Of a stretch of 64,000 bases of DNA, positions 58,603-64,000 are shown in pieces (position 1 is the first letter of the stretch; each line of letters begins with the position of its first letter). The notes below the pieces were generated by a model. The model did not search any database. It saw only the letters and a list, made by a program, of their open reading frames with translations, and had not been told where the DNA came from. Source of the DNA: Streptomyces smaragdinus. GTDB lineage: Bacteria > Actinomycetota > Actinomycetes > Streptomycetales > Streptomycetaceae. Made by a program: the position numbers and the translations under genes. Location of the stretch: the NCBI RefSeq assembly GCF_009604385.1, contig NZ_WEGJ01000034.1, forward strand, positions 1 to 64,000, given 5' to 3'.

Positions 58603-59796
58603 GTGACCGTTCCCCAGCTCGACATCGCCGCCGACCTCCTCGCCCTCCTCGGCGACTCCCGTACCGAATCCCGCCCCGACATCCAGCTCGAGGCCCTCAC
58701 CCTCGCCGTGGCCGCCGACCTGCCCGTACTGCTGTGGGGCGAGCCCGGCATCGGCAAGACGGCCGCCCTCACCCGGCTCGCACAGGAGCTGGAGCTGCCG
58801 CTGACCACGGTGATCGCCTCCGTGCACGAGCCGTCCGACTTCTCCGGGCTGCCCGTCGTCGGCGACGACCCCGCCGAGCAGGGCGTGCCGATGGCGCCGC
58901 CGGACTGGGCGGTGCGGCTCGTCCGGGCCGGGAAGGGGCTGCTGTTCCTGGACGAGCTGTCCACCGCGCCGCCCGCCGTGCAGGCCGCGCTGCTGCGGCT
59001 GGTGCTCGAACGCCGGGTCGGCGCGCTGCGGTTGCCGCCGGGGGTACGGATCGTGGCCGCCGCGAACCCGCGGTCGTCGGCGGCCGACGGCTGGGAGCTG
59101 AGCGCGCCGCTCGCGAACCGGTTCGTGCACCTGCACTGGACCCACGACCACGAGGTCGTCGTCCGGGGCCTGGGCGGCACCTGGCCGCGGGCCACGCTGC
59201 CGCGGCTCGACCCGAGGCGGCTGCCGGAGGCGGTGGAGTTCGCCCGGCGCGCGGTGTGCGGGCTGCTCGGCGCCCGCCCGCCGCTGGTGCACCGGCTGCC
59301 GGACAGCGAGTCGCGGCGGGGCGGGGCGTGGCCGTCGCCGCGGAGCTGGGACATGACGCTGCGGCTGATCGCGTTCGCCACGGCCGCCGGGTCGTCCCGG
59401 GACGTGCTGTCCCTGCTGGTACGGGGCACGGTGGGCGACGGTCCGGGGCTGGAACTTCTGGCGAGCATGGACCGGATGGACCTGCCGGACCCGGAGGACC
59501 TCCTGGCCGACCCGGCGGGTGCAGTGCTCCCCGAGCGGGGTGATCTGCGTCAGGCCGTGCTCGACGGGGTGGTCGCCGCCGTGCGCGCCCGGCCCGAGCG
59601 GGGGCGCTGGGACGCGGCGTGGGCGCTGCTCGTACGGGCGCTGGAGACGGGGGCGCCGGACCTGGTCGTCGTACCGGCGACGACGCTGGCGACGCTGCGG
59701 CGGGAGGACTGGGACGTGCCGGCGGAGATCGAACGGCTGGCCGGGGCGGTGTCGCTGGCGCAGCGGGCGGACCGGGTCGCGGCGGTGCGCGGATGA
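58603..59796 (+). CDS. MoxR-family AAA+ ATPase
   Basis: A 397-residue AAA+ ATPase of the MoxR group. Walker A is GEPGIGKT (46-53), Walker B is LLFLDELST (about 113-121), and sensor 1 is in IVAAANPRSS (about 147-156). MoxR ATPases are chaperone-like and usually work with VWA-domain partners to insert cofactors or assemble complexes. GTG at 58603 follows AAAGGTGA. The ATGA overlap with the downstream metallopeptidase/VWA gene (4 bases) makes the pair tightly coupled. The target is unknown. Confidence 0.92.
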   Translation: MTVPQLDIAADLLALLGDSRTESRPDIQLEALTLAVAADLPVLLWGEPGIGKTAALTRLAQELELPLTTVIASVHEPSDFSGLPVVGDDPAEQGVPMAPPDWAVRLVRAGKGLLFLDELSTAPPAVQAALLRLVLERRVGALRLPPGVRIVAAANPRSSAADGWELSAPLANRFVHLHWTHDHEVVVRGLGGTWPRATLPRLDPRRLPEAVEFARRAVCGLLGARPPLVHRLPDSESRRGGAWPSPRSWDMTLRLIAFATAAGSSRDVLSLLVRGTVGDGPGLELLASMDRMDLPDPEDLLADPAGAVLPERGDLRQAVLDGVVAAVRARPERGRWDAAWALLVRALETGAPDLVVVPATTLATLRREDWDVPAEIERLAGAVSLAQRADRVAAVRG

Positions 59797-61013
59797 CCGT
59801 ACTGGACCGGGACAAGCTGTACACCGCGCGGCTGCACGCCGCACGGGTGCGGCCGTATCTGGCGACGGCGCTGTTCGCCCTGCACGTCGTGGAGTCGCGG
59901 ACCGTGCCGACGATGGCCGTCGACAGCCACTGGCGGTGCTACGTCTCGCCGGCGTTCGTGGACCGTACGCCGGTGGACGAACTGGCCTCGGTGTGGGTGC
60001 ACGAGGTGTCGCATCTGCTGCGCGACCATCACGGGCGCGGCGAGCGGCTGGCCCTGCGGGAGGGCATGAACGGGCCCGGGGACCGGCTGCGGATGAACAT
60101 CGCCGCCGACTGCGAGATCAACGACGACAGCTTCGGCGAGGGGCTGCCCCAGCCCGAGGACGCCGTCTACCCGGCGAAGCTGAGGCTGCGGGCGGGCGAG
60201 CTGATGGAGGAGTACGCGCGGCAGATCCGGCTGGGTCCGTGGACCGATCATCTGGTCTGGCTGGACTGCGGCAGCGGCGCCGACGGCCTCGTCCGGGGCT
60301 GGGACCTCGGCGGCGACGGGGCGCACGGGCTGACCGCGCAGGAGCGCGACGCCGTGCGGTTCCGGGTGGCGGAGGGCATCCGGGGCCGGCCGGGGGATGT
60401 GCCGGCGGGCTGGCAGCGGTGGGCGGAGGAGGTGTTCCATCCGCCGCAGCCGTGGCGGGAGTTGCTGGGCGCGGCGGTCCGCTCGGCGGTGTCGGGCGGC
60501 GGTGCGGCGGAGGACTACAGCTACGGGCGTCCGTCGCGGCGGGCGGCGGGGCTGCCGAGGGTGATCCTGCCGAGCATGCGGCGCCGGCCGCCGCGGGTGG
60601 CGGTGGTCGTCGACACGTCGGGGTCGGTGAGCGACGAGGAGCTGGGCAGCGCGCTGCTGGAGGTCGCCGCGATCGCCCGGGCGGTGGGCGGGCGGCGGGA
60701 TCAGGTGACGGTCGTGTCGTGCGACGCGGCGGCCCGGATCGCGCATCCGCTCGCCGAGGGCGAGGGCTTCGCGCTGGTCGGCGGGGGCGGTACGGATCTG
60801 CGGACGGGATTCGCGGCGGCGCTGCGGACCCGGCCGGACGTGGTGGTGGCGCTCACCGACGGGCAGACGCCGTGGCCGGAGTCCCGGCCGCCGTGCCGGA
60901 CGGTGGTGGGGGTGTTCGCCCGGCCGCGAAGGCCGTCGTGGAAGGACCAGAGCTACCGGGCCCCACGGCCGCCGGAGTGGGCGCGGACGGTGGAGATCGG
61001 GCCGGCCCGCTGA
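59793..61013 (+). CDS. DUF2201-type metallopeptidase with VWA-like domain
   Basis: A 406-residue protein. The N-terminal half has the zinc-peptidase motif HEVSH (70-74) with further histidines at 79-80, fitting the putative metallopeptidase domain DUF2201. The C-terminal half has a VWA-like domain beginning VAVVVDTSGSVSDEEL with the metal-ion-dependent adhesion motif DxSGS (Asp274). Such proteins pair with MoxR ATPases: the ATPase remodels, the VWA part binds metal and partners, and the peptidase may cleave a target. It starts at ATG within the ATPase stop (ATGA), and its stop is 17 bases from the convergent esterase gene. The substrate is unknown. Confidence 0.9.
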   Translation: MTVLDRDKLYTARLHAARVRPYLATALFALHVVESRTVPTMAVDSHWRCYVSPAFVDRTPVDELASVWVHEVSHLLRDHHGRGERLALREGMNGPGDRLRMNIAADCEINDDSFGEGLPQPEDAVYPAKLRLRAGELMEEYARQIRLGPWTDHLVWLDCGSGADGLVRGWDLGGDGAHGLTAQERDAVRFRVAEGIRGRPGDVPAGWQRWAEEVFHPPQPWRELLGAAVRSAVSGGGAAEDYSYGRPSRRAAGLPRVILPSMRRRPPRVAVVVDTSGSVSDEELGSALLEVAAIARAVGGRRDQVTVVSCDAAARIAHPLAEGEGFALVGGGGTDLRTGFAAALRTRPDVVVALTDGQTPWPESRPPCRTVVGVFARPRRPSWKDQSYRAPRPPEWARTVEIGPAR

Positions 61014-61030
61014 GGGCCGGCCCCGCTCCC

Positions 61031-62005
61031 CTACAGCCGTCCCCCGAGCCACCGCAGCTGGGCGCCGCGGTTGTACGACGCGCCGCCCTCGTGCCCGTTC
61101 CAGGGGTAGACGGTGATGTCCTTCTCCGACCCCGCCCAGTGGTTGTACGACGCGTACACCGTGGACGGCGGGCAGATCTGGTCCATCAGCGCCACCGAGT
61201 ACAGCGCCCTGCCCCGCGCGCGGGCGGCGAAGTTCGTGCCGTCGAAGTACGACAGCGTGCGGAAGACGTCCTCCTCCTTGCCGTGCTGGGTGGCCAGGAA
61301 GTTGACGATCTCCTGGTACGGGTCCTCGTCCGTGACGGTGACCGCGCGGCGGAAGTGGGAGAGGAACGGCACGTCGATCAGGGCCGTCTGCACCCCGGCG
61401 TGCAGCCCCGCGACGGCGGTGGCGATGCCGCCGCCCTGGCTGGCGCCGGCGACGGCTATCCGCTCGCCGTCGATCGCGGGGTGCGCGGCGGCGACGTCCA
61501 CCGCGCGGACGGCGTCGGTGAAGACGCGGCGGTAGTAGTACGCCTCGGGGTCGAGGATGCCGCGGGTCATGAAGCCGGGGGCCTGCGGGTTGCCGCCGCC
61601 GTGCGGGTCGGGGGTGTGGCCGATGCGGTCGTGGGAGACGGCGCCCTGGCCGCGGACGTCGACGACGAACACGGCGCGCCCGGTGGCCGGCCACATCAGA
61701 TGGTCGTGCGGCATGCCGCGGCCGCCGCCGTACCCGATGTACTGCACGACGCACGGCAGCGGGCCCTCGGCCCCCTTGGGCACGACGAGCCAGGCGGCGA
61801 TCCGGTGCCCGCCCCAGCCGGAGAAGGAGGTGTCGTACACATCGACGGTCGACAGGGCGGCGTCGTACGGCGTGAACGCGGCGGCCTCCGCCTGGCCCGC
61901 GGCCTCCTCGAGGGTGCGCTTCCAGAACGCGTCGAAGTCGGCCGGTTCGTCCCGGTCGGGGCGGTAGTCCCGGAGTTCGTCGAGGGACAGGTCGAACAGC
62001 GCCAT
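61031..62005 (-). CDS. Acetylxylan esterase/cephalosporin C deacetylase family hydrolase
   Basis: A 324-residue alpha/beta hydrolase that removes acetyl groups from sugars or related esters. Family features: MALFDLSLDELRDYRP (1-16), DFDAFWKRTL (23-32), QYIGYGGGRG (88-97, oxyanion), nucleophile Ser189 in GASQGG, an acid in VALMDQICPP (about 272) and the catalytic His in PWNGHEGG (about 305). No signal peptide is seen, so it should act inside the cell on short acetylated oligosaccharides, as in the multimeric AXE1 family. GACGGGAG precedes the ATG at 62005; the longer frame to 62089 has no better start. It lies 52 bases after the oxidoreductase stop on the same strand and could be cotranscribed with it. 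Confidence 0.92.
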   Translation of the reverse strand: MALFDLSLDELRDYRPDRDEPADFDAFWKRTLEEAAGQAEAAAFTPYDAALSTVDVYDTSFSGWGGHRIAAWLVVPKGAEGPLPCVVQYIGYGGGRGMPHDHLMWPATGRAVFVVDVRGQGAVSHDRIGHTPDPHGGGNPQAPGFMTRGILDPEAYYYRRVFTDAVRAVDVAAAHPAIDGERIAVAGASQGGGIATAVAGLHAGVQTALIDVPFLSHFRRAVTVTDEDPYQEIVNFLATQHGKEEDVFRTLSYFDGTNFAARARGRALYSVALMDQICPPSTVYASYNHWAGSEKDITVYPWNGHEGGASYNRGAQLRWLGGRL

Positions 62006-62057
62006 GGCGGCTCCCGTCTGCAGGTACGTGGGTGCGGCGGGGTCCGCCCCGCGCAGA

Positions 62058-64000
62058 TCATCGTCCCCCGGACACCTCCGTCCCGACAAGCGCCCCCCTC
62101 TCCGGCGGGATGCTGAAGTTGCGGTCGAAGACCTGGTCGGGGTCCCATTCGGCCTTGAGCCGGCGCAGCCGGCCGAGCACCGGCTCGGGGAAGGCGTCGA
62201 GCAGCCGGGCCGGATCGGTGTCCGTCTCGAAGCTCAGGTACATGCCGTTCAGCAGCGGATAGAGCTTCCCCCAGCGGCTGTCGAGCCGGTCGCCGAGCCC
62301 CGTGGCGGTCCCGGCGACGACCGAGAACTGCTGGGTGCGGTGCGACCACGCCATCCGGTCCGCGGGGATGTCGTGCACGGCGCCGCCCATCGAGCGGAAC
62401 TGGAACACGAAGACGTCCCCGGACTTGATGATCTCCTCGATGGCCTCCGCCGCCTCCGGCGTGACGTGCTCGAGCATGCCGCTGCGGGTCTCCATCCGCG
62501 ACTGCCCGCGGTGCCTGTTGTGGGCGGGAGCGATGAGCTCGTGGTACGGCAGCAGCTCCGCCCGCTGGCCCAGGACCGGGCCGGCCCCGAGGAACGGCGA
62601 CAGCGCCCGCTGGGCCGCATCGGTGTCGTCACCGGCGTAGACGAGGGTGATCTGGGCCGTGACCGGGCCGCCGCGGCGGGCGGGGAGGAGGTTCAGGAAG
62701 CTCGACACCTCCCGGGGCGCCTCCTCGACGAGCCGGCCGTACTCCACCAGGAAGTCCGCCGTGTCGGTGGCGTCGACGAGCACGGTCGCGTGCGCGACGT
62801 CCCCGACCCGGTACGCCTCGAGCTCGAACGCGGTCACGACGCCGAAGTTCCCGCCCGCGCCGCGCACGGCCCAGAAGAGGTCGGGGTGGTGCTCGGCGTC
62901 GGCCCGTATCTTCCGTCCGTCGGCGACGACGAGCTCGACGGCCGTGATGTGGTCGATGGTCAGGCCGAACTTCCGCGCCAGATACCCGATGCCGCCCGCC
63001 GTGGCGAGCCCGCCCACACCGACGTCGCCGTAGTCCCCCGAGCTCATGGCGAGCCCGTACGGCGCCAGCTCCCGCGCCACCTCGCCCCACCGGGCGCCGG
63101 GGCCGATCCGGATCCGTCCGGTGCCGGCGTCGAGCACCTCGACGGAGTTCATCCGGCTCAGGTCGATCAGGACCCCGCCGTCGAGCGTGGACCGGCCGCT
63201 GAGTCCGTGGCCGCCGCTGCGTACCGCGACGGGAGCGTGCTGGCGGCGTGCGTAGTCGAGCGCCAGCACCACGTCGTCGGCGGTCTCCGCCCGGACGACC
63301 AGGGCGGGTGAGCCGGTGTAGAAGTAGGTGTGCCGGACGTCGTCGTACGACCGGTCGCCGGGCTCCACGGCCTTCGCCGCCAGGGCCTCGGGCAGGGCGT
63401 CGTAGTCGAGTCCGGACTGCCGTTTGCCGAGGACGGCCGCCGGGCGGACCAGGGCCTCGCGTACACCGGCGGAGTCGCGTTCGGCGGCGACGGCCTCGCG
63501 GAGGGCGGGGGCGACCTCCTCGCCGAAGACGCGGATGATCCGCGGGTCGTCCGTGGCGACGATGAAGGCGGAGAAGCCGTGCTCGAGGACGAGCGGGAGC
63601 AGTTCGTCCACCCACTGCTCCGGCGGGCCCCGGAAGGGGCCGCGGTTGTTGTCGTGGAAGCCGACTCCGGCCAGGTTGCCGAGCCGCCGGATCTCGCGCG
63701 GATCACGTCCGGCCGCGAGGGCGGCCTCGTCGATGATCTCGTTCGCCTCGGCCATGCCCGGCTTCTCGAGGAACGGGATCGTCGGCAGCCAGCCGTCGGC
63801 CCTGCGTCCGGTGAGCCGCAGCATCCGCGGCTTGTACGCGCCCAGCCAGAGCCCGATGTCGTGGGCGGGGCGGGGGCCGCGTTTGACGGAGGGCAGCGAG
63901 TAGTGCGTGCCCTCGTGGTGCAGCGGGCCGGGTTCGGTGGTGTCCCAGATGCCGCGGATGATGCCGATGGCCTCCTCCAGGGCCTCGACTCCCTGGCCGG
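62058..64000 (-). CDS. LLM flavin oxidoreductase fused to a FAD-linked (BBE) oxidase, 5' end outside window
   Basis: An incomplete gene: no start lies in the window and the frame is open to the right edge, giving at least 646 residues. The upstream part (64000 to about 63440) looks like the C-terminal half of a luciferase-like F420/FMN oxidoreductase (GLWLGAYKPRMLRLTGRRADGWLP, then ANEIIDEAALAAGRDPREIRR). The rest is a FAD-linked oxidase: GSPALVVRAETADDVVLALDYAR, RSGGHGLSGRS (His for covalent FAD), GVGGLATAGGIGYLARKFGLTIDHI, and a C-terminal BBE tail (WDPDQVFDRNFSIPP). No 6-S-cysteinyl Cys is seen at the second site, so FAD is likely attached once. Such two-flavoenzyme fusions are uncommon. 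The substrate is unknown. Confidence 0.88.
   Translation of the reverse strand, partial: GQGVEALEEAIGIIRGIWDTTEPGPLHHEGTHYSLPSVKRGPRPAHDIGLWLGAYKPRMLRLTGRRADGWLPTIPFLEKPGMAEANEIIDEAALAAGRDPREIRRLGNLAGVGFHDNNRGPFRGPPEQWVDELLPLVLEHGFSAFIVATDDPRIIRVFGEEVAPALREAVAAERDSAGVREALVRPAAVLGKRQSGLDYDALPEALAAKAVEPGDRSYDDVRHTYFYTGSPALVVRAETADDVVLALDYARRQHAPVAVRSGGHGLSGRSTLDGGVLIDLSRMNSVEVLDAGTGRIRIGPGARWGEVARELAPYGLAMSSGDYGDVGVGGLATAGGIGYLARKFGLTIDHITAVELVVADGRKIRADAEHHPDLFWAVRGAGGNFGVVTAFELEAYRVGDVAHATVLVDATDTADFLVEYGRLVEEAPREVSSFLNLLPARRGGPVTAQITLVYAGDDTDAAQRALSPFLGAGPVLGQRAELLPYHELIAPAHNRHRGQSRMETRSGMLEHVTPEAAEAIEEIIKSGDVFVFQFRSMGGAVHDIPADRMAWSHRTQQFSVVAGTATGLGDRLDSRWGKLYPLLNGMYLSFETDTDPARLLDAFPEPVLGRLRRLKAEWDPDQVFDRNFSIPPERGALVGTEVSGGR

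Overview
The window is very GC-rich (by eye well above 70% G+C), with almost all third codon positions G or C, GTG starts, GTGA/ATGA stop-start overlaps and rare in-frame TTA codons. Together with the gene families present (modular type I polyketide synthases, DUF2637, acyl-CoA carboxylase epsilon subunit, SAV_915-type and Rv1355c-type ThiF proteins, an iron box of the DmdR/IdeR kind) this points to a Streptomyces or close actinomycete chromosome.

Layout. 1-284: no gene I can support. 285-882 (minus): a translationally coupled pair of small genes resembling a toxin-antitoxin module. 991-27360 (minus): two giant modular PKS genes. The upstream one (5365 aa) carries a lone loading ACP and three extension modules, the downstream one (3403 aa) two more. 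All five modules are KS-AT-DH-KR-ACP and all five AT domains carry malonyl-type motifs, so the predicted product segment is a conjugated polyene of up to five double bonds on a starter acyl group loaded in trans. PKS2 ends in a docking-type tail, not a thioesterase, so the line must continue on a protein outside this window. 27704-30278 (plus): a divergent three-gene unit (acyl-CoA carboxylase beta subunit with an isoleucine at the substrate-selecting position, its epsilon subunit, and a type II thioesterase), which would supply malonyl-CoA and edit the synthase.

The cluster's right border is marked by a strong terminator and a 60-bp direct duplication of the 3' end of the neighbouring acyl-CoA ligase gene. 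From there on the genes look chromosomal: acyl-CoA ligase, a secreted FG-GAP protein, a VOC protein, a SAV_915-type protein, a winged-helix protein and a small unknown; a ThiF/E1-like plus GNAT operon (TTA codon, apparently leaderless); a four-gene xanthine dehydrogenase operon with a divergent PucR regulator; a bacterial Roco (LRR-Roc-COR) GTPase with a TTA codon; a secreted protein followed by a two-component system; a TPR-like protein convergent with a TrmB/LuxR-type regulator; a PP2C-like protein convergent with a DUF2637 membrane protein across a perfect 17-bp-stem terminator; a siderophore-iron reductase behind an iron box; a GntR regulator; an unknown-MoxR ATPase-metallopeptidase/VWA operon; an acetylxylan-esterase-family hydrolase; and, cut by the right edge, an LLM flavin oxidoreductase fused to a FAD-linked (BBE) oxidase.

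How the parts work together: the acetyl-CoA-type carboxylase (27704-29484) makes the only extender the five ATs appear to use. The thioesterase removes aberrant acyl groups. The two synthases dock head to tail. Outside the cluster, purine catabolism (XDH plus PucR), iron reduction (iron box plus reductase) and several switch-like systems (Roco, MoxR-VWA, ThiF-GNAT, two-component) are independent chromosomal units. Three genes outside the PKS (the toxin-like gene, the ThiF gene and the Roco gene) contain TTA leucine codons and are therefore candidates for bldA-tRNA-dependent, developmentally timed expression. Functions are assigned from motif reading only; no database search was possible.
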